A stretch of DNA of 64,000 bases. Origin: Ulva prolifera. Taxonomy: Eukaryota; Chlorophyta; Ulvophyceae; Ulvales; Ulvaceae. Of the stretch, positions 34,401-45,617 are shown piece after piece. The stretch covers positions 496,001 through 560,000 of the forward strand of contig CM041196.1 of NCBI GenBank assembly GCA_023078555.1. Reading direction: 5' to 3'. Position numbers and translations under genes: made by a program. The notes beneath the pieces were generated by a model. That model had not been told where the DNA came from and ran no database searches. It saw only the letters and a program-made list of their open reading frames with translations. Within the stretch, counting starts at the first letter, position 1. The number at the start of each line of letters is the position of its first letter.

Positions 34401-37167
34401 GCAGAGTCTGTGTGTCTCCTGCGCGGCGAGGCGCGGTTGGGTCTCAGCATGAAGGGGATCCGCCCGGATGAGCTCCCTAGGCGCAGGCACTGAGCAACGC
34501 CACAGCTTCAGCACTCTGCGGACTCCAGTCTCAGTCCTGCTTCACACAACGCTGCGCACTCCACCGGGCGTCACGGCCTCTACATCGGGCATCTATCTCC
34601 CGCTGCCTTCCCCGCACACGAAACACGACTATGATAGCTTACATGCATGATAATGTCCGGTGGTCATCATTCCGAGCGCAGCTGCCACCAGAGCCAGCAG
34701 CATGCCCCCCCCCAGCCATTCACAGCCTGTCTGGCAAAGTGCGCACTGTTATGCAGAACGCGGCGATGATGGCGCTTGTCGACGCGAGCCTCCGCGCCTC
34801 CGCCACCGCCGCCCCGCCCGCGCTCGCCGCGGCCTGCCGTGCCGCCGTCGCCGCGTGCGGCGCCGACGCCCCGGACTTCCCGGAGACCCTCCTCTCCACC
34901 CTCATCGCCGTCAAGGCCGCCAACTTCGACGAGATGGTGATGGCGGCGATGTCGGAGGCGACAATGGTCGCGAGCTCGTGCGGCATCACCGTCGACACGG
35001 CGTGTGACACGGAGCTCGCACTGTTCACGCTTGTGCCGCCGTCCGTTGACAGCGCGGCGGGCGACGGCGACGCGGAGGGCGGCGGCGGGGGGCCCGGCGA
35101 GAGCCTCCGTATGGCAGTCGTGCACTTCGTCGCATTCCTCGTGCAGCACGACGCGGCGGGGGCCGGGGCGGTTGTACCGCGGCTGCGAGCGCGGATTGAG
35201 GCGTGGGCTGTCGCGCCCCAGAAGGACCGCATGGCGGACGGGTCGGTGGAGAAGCTGCTGGAGGTGGTGGTGGTGGAGTGCTGCCTGGGGGTGCTGTTGG
35301 GCATGCTGCGGCGCGGGCCAGCGATGCCGGCGGCGGGGGCGGACGGGGCCGGCGGAGGGGACTGCTCGGAGGCGGTGGAGTGGGCGATCGGCATGCTGCG
35401 TGCTGGGTACGCTGCGGCGCCGACGGAGAAGGGGAATGTGTGGGCGTACGCGGTGGCGGTGGCGGCGCGGATCGCGGCCAATGCGTCGCTCACGCATGCG
35501 GCGGCCGGGAACGCCGCTGCGGCCGCGGCTGCGACGAGCGCGCTGCAGGCGGTGATGCGCACGCTGCGGGAGCTGGTGGGGTCGTGGAGCGGCAGCACGT
35601 CGACGGACACGCGGCATGCATGCGCGCTCGCGTACGTCATCGACGAGCTGTTGCAGGCCGGCGCTGCGAGCGCGGCCGGCGAGAGCGGGGGGAGTACGGG
35701 TGGCCAGGGCACTGCCGATGCGGGTGGTGGCGTTGGTGCGGCGGGCACCCCCCCCGGCATCTTCTCGCAGCACAGCGGAGCGGCCGGGGCGCAGCGGATG
35801 CTGCGGGAGGGCTGCGGCGCCGCCCGCGCGCTCGCGGAGGCGCTGCAGATGGTTGTCGACGCGGTGCCGCGCGCCGCGACGCACGCGCTGCAGACCGTGC
35901 GCACAGCCGGCGCTCTGATGGCGGCCTCCGCCGCCGCGGCGCTGTCCGCGCCCTGCCTCGCGCCGTCGGCGCGCAGCGCCGCCGACCCGGCGTCGCTCGC
36001 GTCGCAGCTGCACGCCGCGCTCGCGGCGCGGCTCGACGCGGCGGATGCCGCGCTGCCGGCGGCCTGCGCCACGGACGCGGCCGCGGCCGCGGCCGGGGGG
36101 CCGAGCGCCGGCGAGCTGGAACGCGCGATCGGCTTTGCCGCGGCGCTGGCGAGCTCGTGCCGCCACGTGCACCTCGGGGCGCCGGCGCTGGAGGCGCTGC
36201 AGCTGCGGCTGCTGCCGTGGGCGCTGCGGGCGCAGGCGGTGACGCACCCGGAGCTGCAGCCGCTGATGGCCGCGGTGCGGCGCACGCGCAAGCTGCCGCC
36301 GCTGTCGCTCGGCGCCGCCCGCGCGCTGCTGCCGCAGGTCGTGGCCGCAGCGGAGCACGCGCACTGGCAAGTCCGGTTCTCTGCGGTGCAGACGCTGCAG
36401 CCGCTGTGGTACAGGTGCCGGCCTCCCACCCCTGCTATCCCCCCCCCCCCCCCCCCCCCCTGTTCGATCATCTCCAGCATCGTTGTCCTCGTGGAGGCTC
36501 ACAAAAGCACCGCACCCGGTAGCATGAGCACTCTCGCTGTGTCATCCTGTTCACGCGCGCGGTCAGGGCTCCCGCCCATGCATATCCCGCTGCGCCTGTA
36601 GCCACCGCGCCCTCATCCACCGCTGCGTCACCTTGCAGGCACTACTTTGCGTTCTCACCGGAGGACGTGCAAATTCTCATCGAGGCTGCCGCGGCGAGGC
36701 TGCGCGACGCCAAGGTCGAGGTCCGGGCCGCCGCCCGACGTCTCCTCGCCGGGCTGCTGCAGTGCGCACCCCCGGCCACCGCCGCCGCCTTCCGCACGCG
36801 CGCGCACGCCGACTTCGCCGCCGCCTTCCCCCGCCCCGGCTCCCGCAAGCGGCGGCGCGACGGCGATAGCGCTGCGGCTGCGGCGCCGCCGCATTCCGTC
36901 ACGGAGCAGCATGCATGCGCGCTCGCGCTGAGTGCCGTGTGTGCGAGCAGTCCGTACGTCATTGCGGAGTGGACAGGGGATGCGATCATCGCGCTCGCGC
37001 GGGCGGCGCAGGCGCCGGCGCCGGTGAAGACCGCGGCGCTTGAGGCTCTGGCGGAGTTCCGGAAGAACCTCGAGGGGACGTCTCGACAGCCGCTACGGGA
37101 GCGGCTAGAGGGGCCGGTGTGGGACGCCTTGCGGGATTCTGCATTGCAGTCCTCCTACTTCGCTTAG
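26073..37167 (+). CDS. PSME4: Proteasome activator PA200 / PSME4 / Blm10 homologue
   Basis: Thirteen exons join with consistent phases at every junction: 26073-26329, 26400-26694, 26980-27249, 28094-28410, 28865-29205, 29449-29884, 30258-30601, 30836-31476, 31767-32276, 32776-33510, 33936-34256, 34757-36414, 36639-37167. They give about 2217 residues; known relatives have about 1800-2150. PA200/Blm10 is a HEAT-repeat dome that caps and opens the 20S proteasome. Diagnostic blocks are LRLAGMQLDWTVYWDLLERK-like and ARTLFPP sequence in exons 2-3, LEHYYHAPNAGKWSKGL across exons 4-5, AHWQVRFSAVQTLQPLWYR at the end of exon 12, a basic RKRRRDGD loop, SSPYVIAEW, and the C-terminal SSYFA, a variant of the HbYX-type tail that docks on the 20S ring. 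The middle is Ala/Gly-rich, and exon 10 carries a low-complexity acidic insert. Family assignment is firm; individual middle exon ends are inferred. Confidence 0.9.
27377..27419 (-). repeat. SINE-like fragment E in PA200 intron 3
   Basis: The minus strand reads GGCCACAAGGATAAAGGTGA and then GGCAGGCAATGCGGCAGCAG, similar to the 5' 45 bases of the dispersed family. It is antisense to the host gene. A further weak match lies at 30631-30675 in intron 7, also antisense. Confidence 0.35.
28419..28447 (+). repeat. 29-base poly-C tract, PA200 intron 4
   Basis: An uninterrupted run of 29 C begins nine bases after the GTGCGG donor of exon 4. Its length is prone to sequencing and replication slippage, so the exact count is uncertain. 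Confidence 0.9.
29217..29276 (+). repeat. CT-rich microsatellite, PA200 intron 5
   Basis: A run of CTCTTT/CTCTCT units occupies the first third of intron 5, starting 12 bases after the donor. It is almost pure pyrimidine on the coding strand. Confidence 0.85.
36439..36460 (+). repeat. 22-base poly-C tract, PA200 intron 12
   Basis: An uninterrupted run of 22 C lies 24 bases after the exon 12 donor at 36415. It parallels the longer run in intron 4 of the same gene. Confidence 0.9.
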
Positions 37168-38601
37168 TCGCAATGCTGCCTGTGGTATGCCTCAGCGGCG
37201 CAGTATCCAGTTTACGGGGTATAAGTGTATGACCATGGCGACCAATCCGGCAGCGGTGAGCTTCATGAAGCAAACATCAGCATGTCGCTTGTGCAACTGC
37301 ATCGGTGGAGGGCAAAAAGGCTGGAGAAATGGAAGTTTTACATTGTGTAGATAGATGCAGCACGTCACGCCTGCATCTGGTTTCTGCCATGACGCAACCG
37401 TGCAGCATCAAGACCTGTTTTCAGTCATTGTTGAGAGACAGTCAGTGGGCGGGAGGCTGTGTGGTCTGGAGCTGTAATGACTGTGAGACATAAGGCAGGA
37501 GCTGTGACCACCACCTCCACTGAAGAGTCTGTATGCAGAGCCTGCCGTGGCAACTGCTCGCATGTGGCATGATTGACCATGATAGTCTCAGAATTCGTAA
37601 AAGACACACTGTAGATTTGAGAACACAGGACGTCTGTCGGGAACATGTATGACCAATGTGAATCCTCCTCGACTGGTTCTGATGTGTTTGGTGTGTATTA
37701 AACAGACTAGACTCGTACGGTTGCGCTGTGATATGGCATGCAAAGGGTGCCTGGTACCTGCCTTGTCTCTCGGAGCAGTGCTGTGGCCTGATGCACGTGA
37801 CACGATCGTTGGTAAACATCTCCAGCGCCTGGCTTCATTGCCAGGTACTGAATTGATTTCTGATGCATGTGCTATACTTGTCGGGGAACATCTGCAGCGC
37901 CTGTGCCTGTCTTCATTGCCAGGTATCGCAGTTGGTTTCGAGGTGCGGATGAACATGCCTGCTGCTTCACCAGACAGGCCTGTGCTACATGTCAACACAG
38001 CCATGGGGAACGCCCCTTGATAGCGTTTGGCCCAAGTCCTTGTAATCTGTTCTGCATTTATCCTTGATGGCCTTTAATGGCCATGAGATGACGGCTAGAC
38101 CTATTCTGAGCCACGAACACCCACCCATGTGGAGATGGGTGTGCCGGAAGTGTCAAGAGGGCAGTATTGCACAGGAATTACACTCGTGCAGCTGCTGCAG
38201 ACTGACGTCTTCCTCTCCAGCAGTAGAATCTGGATAACGCAGCAGGCATGCATGGACGCGATGGAGCTCGGGGCTGGCAGATTGCTGCCTCTACATCGCT
38301 TCAGAGCCATCCTGTTGTCTGTGTACCGCCAGTGTTGTAAGGGTGGACCGTGCATGCACAGTGCATATCAGTGCGCCTTGTTTGCCACACTGATCACTCA
38401 ATGGGGCATGCAGCATGTCACGTATGCCAACTAGGGGGGCGTTTGTCTTGTCGTCTCATTCGCTTGGCGGGTGCTAGAGTCTCCACATGGTGCGTCAACA
38501 CAAGGGATCTTACAGGCTCTGGGCAGCCCACCCGTGAGGATCAACAGGCACAGGCAAGCCCCGGACCAACGTTAAAGCTGACCGCAGACATGAACATGTG
38601 C
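37168..38601. other. Intergenic between convergent PA200 and ARL13-like gene A
   Basis: No gene is recognised. An imperfect tandem repeat of about 80 bases lies around 37800-37950; both copies contain AACATCT-CAGCGCCTG and TCTTCATTGCCAGGTA-like words. A TGTAA word near 37474 could be a polyadenylation signal for PA200. Confidence 0.45.
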
Positions 38602-39665
38602 TCAACTCTCGCTGTCTCTGGAGATCTTGCCTGTGTTGTTGCCAGTCTCACTGGCGTAAGTTCCGGCGCCAAGCAAACTGCCGAAGCTCAACATGCCCGC
38701 TTGCCAGCTGAAGCGCTCCCCCAGCGCATGGCCATCGCCAGTGTCTCGTCCAGTCACCTTGCCAATTAGTGGTGCTGAGGCTGGGGTCTCTGTGACCCCG
38801 GTGCATGAATCTGATGCACCCAATGACCGTAGCTTCTTGGACTCCGCTCCCCTCTGCAGGCGATCACGATGAAGCGCTGCCTCATTGGCCATATGCTGCC
38901 TATGATCCCTTTCCACTCGAGCATTGAGACCGCTGTATGAACTATGCACTGCCGTTACGAGCCATTCCATGCCTTCCAAAATCCTGGAATCTGGAACTGA
39001 CAACCTAGCCTTCATCCTGGCGGTGCATCCCAGTACATGAACTCTGCAACAGGCCACAGTTAGATCTCCGTCTAGACCTCTTCTCGATCGCAAATTGGAC
39101 GGCGGGATGGGGAGGGGAGGAGGATAGCGGGGAAGCTCACAAACTTTTGTCAGCCGTGAGCGGTAGCAGCAGGTCTTGCACAGCTTCGGCTGAGCATGGA
39201 CTTCGGCCGTCTTGCTTATTCGCAAACACCAACAGGCACTTACCAGCAGCGAAAGGATGCTTGAGGATGTGTGCTAGTGCCATCTTCGCTTCTTCAAATC
39301 GTTCGCTATCGCAGGCATCCATGACGAACACCATGCCGTGGACTTCTGAAAGGTATTGCGGCCAGATCTTCCTGATTGAGCAGCCACCCCCAACATCAAA
39401 TAGACTTACAGGCTGACCTTTGATTTGCACCACCTGAGGTTTAGCAAAACCTGCTGTCGGGAGCGCGTCAGCGTGCTCCTGACGCAATGCCGAGACGAGA
39501 GTAGTCTTCCCAGCACCGTCCAGCCCCAAAAGCAACTGCACTTGACACACACTCTCGACAATCGGTTGCTCTAAAGCCGAGCTTCAGTAGAATACGCCGT
39601 ACCAGTTTAATCTCCTGTGGCCAAACATCATGTGATGGGGCAAGCCGAATGCAATGGTTCCCCAT
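38602..39665 (-). CDS. ARL13-like small GTPase, copy A
   Basis: Three exons on the minus strand (39665-39603, 39535-39141, 39043-38602) give 299 residues. ARL13 proteins are ciliary GTPases that act as exchange factors for ARL3. The G domain shows the P-loop GLDGAGKTT, a Walker B region FDVGGGCSIRKIWPQYL in which the usual Arf Gln is Gly (as in ARL13B), and ANKQD. After the G domain comes the family's helical extension with MKARLSVPDSRILEGMEWLV and a charged stretch, then a Ser/Gly-rich tail. The N-terminus MGNHCIRL offers a Gly2 and a Cys that could be lipidated; this is inference. The GTACG donor at 39602 and the phase-0 join restore the usual EIKLLLLGLDGAGKTT strand. Copy B lies about 0.9 kb upstream in the same orientation. 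Confidence 0.82.
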
Positions 39666-40561
39666 GCCTGACCGCAACCGATTCAGTCACCGGACTGGTA
39701 CATGCCATCGCCAGGGCGCCATCATCAACCTGATGCTTTGAGTCAAATTCCTGTTCATGATGTGCACAAGAACTCCACCGGATACGCTCGCGGATGCACT
39801 GCAATGAGTTCACAGCACACCCATGCACAACAAAAAACATGAAGGTCTGACGGCCGGAATCTGTTTCACACCGCATGCGCAAGCCCAATGCATGACACGC
39901 AATGCCTCACTGTCGATGTTGGGCCTGTGAATGGACGCGGGCCTTCAATGCACCAACATCACTGCACACTTGCTTCAAATATTTTCAATTCTTGGTGTAC
40001 ATACACTGTGTCATCACCGCTAACTGGTGCCCTGGCAAGGTCTGAAAGTGGTCAATCATCGCCACAACGGCGCAGTACATGGTCTACTGTGCTGACAGCT
40101 GACAGCACAGCGTTGCCCGGCAAGTTGCTCAAACTACCATCCATACAGGAAATTTCTACACGTCCCAGGTGTGACGACTGAACATAAAGGAAAACGACCG
40201 ATTGTCAGAGCGGTCCATTGCATTTCGGCGAGCATGCCAGTAGTCCAGCTGGATCATTTGAACTGAAGGACCTTCCCCACGCCCCCCTCGCCCGGAGATG
40301 ATGTGCTCGTTCCATTCCGAGGCGCTGCACCATCTGCCTTGCCTGCAGCTACGATTCCCGGTTGCGACCGTGCCCGCATAGCAGACTTCAAGAAGCGAAC
40401 ACTCTGATCTTTGCCTGCCTTTTCTTGCTTGAAAGAGCCCCACGCCTGCACTGGAGGCAGCTTCATCCCGCCCCGTGGCGACACACACGGTGGTCCAGAG
40501 TCCCCTGCTCCAGATGCAACCTGCATAAGCATCCAATGACCACTAGAATCTGCATTCATGA
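39666..40561. other. Spacer between the two ARL13-like genes
   Basis: It contains the 3' flank of copy B and the 5' flank of copy A. Frames on either strand are short and resemble no known domain. I see no regulatory motif I can defend. Confidence 0.4.
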
Positions 40562-42068
40562 TCAATACTGTGTGGTAGCCAAGCTCCGATGTTTCAGTTC
40601 GAGCCACACCGGTAGTTTCAGTGTCTCACTATCACCCAGGCAAGTTGAACTGTGGAAGATTGATCTGGAACCCCCCGCAGCAGCCGGTTTGCGCGTTGAA
40701 GCTGCCGCTTTCCCGCCCCACAGTCCCATTCGCTTACTGGGCGCTCGACTGGGCTCCGGTACAGCATGGCTCCTGGACGGCTGCTTATTATTTATTTGAT
40801 TAATGAGAGACCTGCATGTCTGCTCATCGGGCCACAGCAGCCCAAGAGCTCTCCAACGTGCTTTCAACATCTCTACACTATCATCGCAGGTGCCGTTAAC
40901 CCAATCGAAATTTCCATGGCCCTGTGCCTGTGACGGAGTTTCTTCTCCATCTGAACCTACTGAAAATGAATTTTCGCTACCATACATTTCTGTCGGTGTG
41001 ATCCCTGCAGTGTCTGTTTCTTGCACATCATCGTCTTCATTTTCACCCTCATCTATGTCAGATGGGATCGTAGGTCTGGCTGGTACGACAGTGCCACCCC
41101 AACGCCTAGAGGTAGCCTGCTCAAAAGCAGCCAAAGTTGCTTGAGCAATGCTGCGGCCTGCGGCCTTGCGGTTGTGTCGTGACTTCCACAGGAACGGGTC
41201 AGAGTTGTCAACTCTGAGACTCTCAGCCTCAAGGGCTGCCTTGGCCCCGTGCGCCTTATCACGGCGCACACGGCGATCTATGGGACGATATTCAGCTGTG
41301 ACTGCATCAACAAGCCAGTCTATGCCTGCCTGCATCCGCCAGTCTAAAGCTCTGGCGCCGGAGTGCAACTTGGCCTTGCATGGATACGCTTGCACTCTGT
41401 AAGCAGGCAGCCACAAGAATCAGCAAAAATGGCAGAAGGAATCGGCCTCGCATGCGTGGAACTCACGTGGCCACGTAAGCACGTCTGAAATGGAGCGGCC
41501 ACCATAGAACACGTCAAACTGTGCAAAAGAGATCGTACAGTTCCTCTGAATACTGTTCGAGTGACAGGCTCCATGCGATCTCCTCACTGGAAAGTGCACC
41601 TGGCAAATCCTGTTTATTAGCTAAAACGAGCATATGCTTGTCTTTCCCGGACTTGTGCTGCAACAGGCGTCGCAGTGCCATTGCTGCATCCCGGTGACAG
41701 CTTTGGTCGGTTGCATCCACCACAAACACCAGCGCATGGACCTCAGGCAGATATTCTGTCCATGTTTTCCGAAGATCAAGCCTGCCCCCCAGATCATACA
41801 GGCGCAGTAAGGTGTCCTTGTACAAGACGAGCGTTGGCTTTGAGAAGTGTGTAGTCGGTTGCGGCTGCCACGGATTCAGCTGAAGTGAACTGACTACTGA
41901 TGTCTTCCCAGACCTTTCTAGCCCGACAATAAGCTGCAACACCTTGTGCATTAGCTAGACTAGGTCGGGGCAGGAGACTCGACAAGGAACAGCATGTGGG
42001 TCACGTACAAGATTCAAAGAGTGACGCCGGGAAATCTGAGGTAGATGTCGACCCCATGTTTGACCCAT
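40562..42068 (-). CDS. ARL13-like small GTPase, copy B
   Basis: Three exons on the minus strand (42068-42009, 41933-41539, 41396-40562) give 429 residues. The plan matches copy A: a 20-codon first exon starting Met-Gly, a 395-base second exon of exactly the same length as in copy A, and introns in the same places and phases (0, then 2). The P-loop is GLERSGKTS, the switch 2 start is YDLGGRLDLRKTWTEYL with Arg where copy A has Gly and typical Arf proteins have Gln, and the G4 motif is ANKQD. The helical extension contains RMQAGIDWLVDAV. The C-terminal region is longer than in copy A, acidic in the middle (DIDEGENEDDD) and Ser/Pro-rich at the end. An ATG at 41951 could start the G domain without exon 1, but the match to copy A favours 42068. 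Confidence 0.82.
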
Positions 42069-42728
42069 GAACTGGCCTACAAACCGACTCGGACACACTT
42101 GCGACAATAGCTACATCTACAACGGTCGGGCTGAGGTCTCCAGGTCTTCGGCAAAAAGCCCTGCTATAACACGCGAACGGACTGCATCCATGACACAGGA
42201 ACAACTTACAACGACCCGGCAACAATCAAGCACAAGTTTTTAAGCATGCTGCGGTGTGCAGTGATACAGAATACTTGCAGAGTAGCGTGCCACGAAACGA
42301 GCTGGTCAGTTGCCACCTTCGTGATTCCGGCATGTTCTTGACAAACAGCCTCAGGTGGTGCACATTGACATGTCTTTCCGACAGGCTCTGCTGTTGCGGG
42401 TATTGCTGCCTGGACGTCGATGCTTCGCTGGGCAGGGACTGCACAGTAGTAGTTACAGGTGTCTTGAGCCAGAATGGGCGGATATGGACAGCGCACGTTT
42501 GTCGTGCAAGCCATCTAACAGTACATTCATAGCGGGCTGTTGACTATGAGAACCTTTTTCATGTGCGCGCTCACTCACATCAGCCTCACGCTGTCACAGA
42601 CTTCACTTCCCAGTTTGCAAGAATGTTAGCGTGGAATCCGCTGAACTGTGTTGCCGGCATGCAATCGTGACTTGAAGTTGATTCTATCGACGCTCGCTGG
42701 GTAATTGGAGCGGCTACTTTGTGTCGTG
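42069..42728. other. Divergent promoter region, ARL13-like B and otubain
   Basis: About 660 bases separate two genes transcribed in opposite directions, so the stretch probably serves as a shared promoter. I see no open frame of note and no clear core promoter motif. Confidence 0.4.
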
Positions 42729-45617
42729 ATGGATTTGCAAGGCGTGGAGAAGACTGGCGCGACAGGAACCATCCCAGACACTGTCGAGCAGACTCTATCA
42801 AGTGGTCAAGCGCCCGAGGGTGCCAACGACAAAAGTTCCCTCCAGGCTACTTCAGGCTCAACGACGGGTGATGGGCAGGGAGCAACTGCTGTTGACAGCA
42901 CTCCTGTCGATTTGACACGGCCCACAGATGAGCAAATTCTCTCTTACGAGAACCAGATCAGGTGCGAAATTCCGGATTTGATAGCACCAAGGGACCATGC
43001 GATTCTGTTTTCATAGTGTAGTCACTTGAGCTGCGAGTGTGTCGGTGAAATTGGGTGAGCTTGATCGCAGGGATGAGCAGCGGCAAAAGCGCCCTCTCCT
43101 TGGGGACAAAGAGCAGACCGACGCTTTGCGTGGAGAATATGAGGACAGCAGCCCTATATTTGTCGCCAAAGTTGAACACCTCTGCTCTGCCTACACCTTC
43201 ATCCGCCGAACGAGGCAGGATGGCAACTGCTTCTACCGTGCATTTCTGTATGGACTGCTCGAAGCGCTTCTGGTGTCCCGTGCTGTAGATGCGACGGAGT
43301 CGATGTTGAAGCTGCTCAGCTCTATAAAGCAGATGCTCCTGGACGCTGGCTTCATGGAGCTAGTGTTTGAGCATGCAATGGAGGTCCTGGAGGACCTTCT
43401 GAAAGCTGTCGCAAATACACAGGTGTGGGACTTCCCCCAATCAAACATCACCAGTCAACACATCTCGTAACCATGTGCTGTGACCTTTTCATCTACATCC
43501 TTGGCACTGCCCTGCGTACCTTGATTGGAAACGCAACCTGATCTTGTTTGCTGCTGTGCAGCACGCTTGTTGTTGGTGTTTGCATGTTTTGTAGTCCTCA
43601 GCCTGCGGTTTGCACGCAAGCGCCCATCGCATTGCCATCAATCACAGATGCCCTACATGCCTTGGTCACCAGCTGCCTGGCCGCGCCGTTTGTGCGGCTA
43701 GGTCTGCACATGGACGCCATGCATACAAACTTTGCTCTCCCACTCCGGCTCTGCCACCCCGTGTCACTTACAATGACGGAGTCCCTTGACCAATGTCTCT
43801 CATGGTTTTCGAATCACCGGATCCGGCAGGACAGCCGATGCATGTGATAGCGGATCTCCGCCCGGCTTAGCGACCGCACCGTTCACATCGCTGCACATGC
43901 TTGAGCCCCCTACGCCACTGCCGTGCAGGACCGCATGGAACCCGGTGAGCTGCTGGTACGGCTGTGCGACGAGGGCGTGTGCAACGAGCTGGTGATGCTG
44001 GTGCGCTTCGTCGCCTCGGCACACGTCGCGGCGCGCTCGGACCACTTCCTGCCGTTCATCATCGGCATGGTCGACGGCTGCACGGGCGTCGACGACTTCC
44101 GCCGCCGCCACGTCGAGGCAATGGGCGAGGAGAGCGACCACATCCAAGTCGTCGCCGTCTCGGAGGCCTTCCGGGTGTGACCGACCCTACCCTCCCCCCC
44201 TTCTTTCTGTTGTTCCGCAACATATTGTTTCACCTGGCGTGTGGGTCGTGTGCACAGCCAGTGGCGGTGTGTATCAGCGACAGCTTGTCACTGACAACAC
44301 ATCGCCTGACACATCGCTCGACCTTGTCTCTGATTTACTGTGCCGGAGCCGGCGGCGCAACAGCGGACGTGATGCGCCTGCACCTGTGAGCTTGTGCGGA
44401 CGGGGCCACCGGCGGCGCGGTGTCGGGTGATGTCGCGGAGCGCGTCAGGGTGGTCAGTATGGCGGCGTGTGATGTGAACGCGACCCCCTGGCCATTAAAG
44501 TTCCCGCTTGTCGCTGGTTGCGCGTTTTCGTCGGGGGTGATTGCTCTGCTGATCTGCTGGGTGCCATGTTCAGTGCGTGGGGTCAAGCGCGTCCTCGGCG
44601 CCGCCGGGCTTGCCTCCACAGCCGGGCCCATCTGGCACAGGTGATCTACATCCGCGCAGGTTACATGCATGCGGGCCTGTGTGTAAAGATGCGGACGGTT
44701 TGGCGGCGCGGGTATATAGAAGTGACTCTGTGTGCATGCATGCTTTCATGTCGGCAGTGCGGGTCCCGCCGTGCCGCGCCTGCACGCTGCTTGCGGCCCT
44801 GAGCATGGAGGGCGCGAACGCACACGTGTCCTGCGGCATTCACACCGCACAGACACGGAGCTCTCACACGCGTCACAGGTTTCAGCATCTTTGCCACCAC
44901 ATGTGATCCTCACCGTGTCAGGTGTCCTGGCTCGTTCACAGGCTGCAACACCACCGGCGGCTCGGCGCCGGGGCAGCGACAGGTTGTGCCCTACTGGAAT
45001 AAAACAGCACGCGCTCAGGCCAATGCATGGAAGAGCGTGAAAGCAGACTGCAACACATTGCGTCCTGGAGCAGTTGATCCTGCGTAGTCCTACCGCCACC
45101 CCGTGGTAGCCATGTGTCAAGTTGCTCTTTGTGAGCCGTCCGGTCATCCCTATGGGTGCATGAGTGACCTGGCGAGGCAGCTCAGAGCAGTCGGCAGCAT
45201 GACCGGTCGCTTGCAGCGTTGATGCGGGCCGCTGCTGCAACACGGGACACCCTTGCCCAACCTCACGCCCGTCCCTCTAGAAGACGTTGGCCGACGGCAG
45301 GTGCACAGGCTCGGCGCATGGCCGGCGCTGCGGTGGCCTGACTGAATTGGAGTGAGATCGAGTGACTGGGGCCGACTGACAGAGATAGACTGATTGAGGT
45401 AGACTGGGCGAGGTCGTGTGACCGAGGTGGGGTGACGGTGGCGTGAGTGCAGGTGCCGGTGCTGGTGGTGTACCTCGACAACTCCAATGGGACCGTCGAG
45501 GCGGACGGCAAGATGCTGTGCAACACGCACCTCTTTGAGCCGCAGGACCCCGTCCCGGGAGTGCCGCAGGTGACGGTGCTGTACCGGCCAGGCCACTACG
45601 ACATCCTGTACAAGTAG
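42729..45617 (+). CDS. Otubain-type ubiquitin thioesterase
   Basis: Four exons (42729-42961, 43071-43422, 43929-44174, 45453-45617) join in consistent phases and give 331 residues. Otubains are OTU-family cysteine proteases that cleave ubiquitin chains in the cytoplasm and nucleus. The first 65 residues are Ser/Thr/Gly-rich and unique. The otubain core starts at QILSYENQIRDEQ. The catalytic Asp-Cys motif is RQDGNCFYRAF in exon 2, the LVRFVASAHVAARSDHFLPFI and ESDHIQVVAVSEAFRVPVLVVYLD blocks follow in exons 3 and 4, and the catalytic His lies in LYRPGHYDILYK at the end. All catalytic residues appear intact. Human OTUB1 has 271 residues, so this protein is longer at the N-terminus. The third intron is 1.28 kb. 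Confidence 0.88.

Noticed and set aside
34667-36502. Two very long minus-strand open frames (about 590-610 codons) opposite PA200 exon 12
   Set aside because: They are Arg/Pro or Ala/Ser-rich shadows of a GC-rich coding exon. The plus strand carries the PA200 sequence in the correct phase.
35203-36522. A 439-codon plus-strand frame in PA200 exon 12
   Set aside because: It overlaps the true reading frame, is dominated by Gly/Arg/Ala, and has no domain similarity.
37588-38004. A 138-codon minus-strand frame with repeated IPGNE/VPGNE motifs
   Set aside because: The motifs come from an imperfect DNA tandem repeat of about 80 bases, not from a protein domain.
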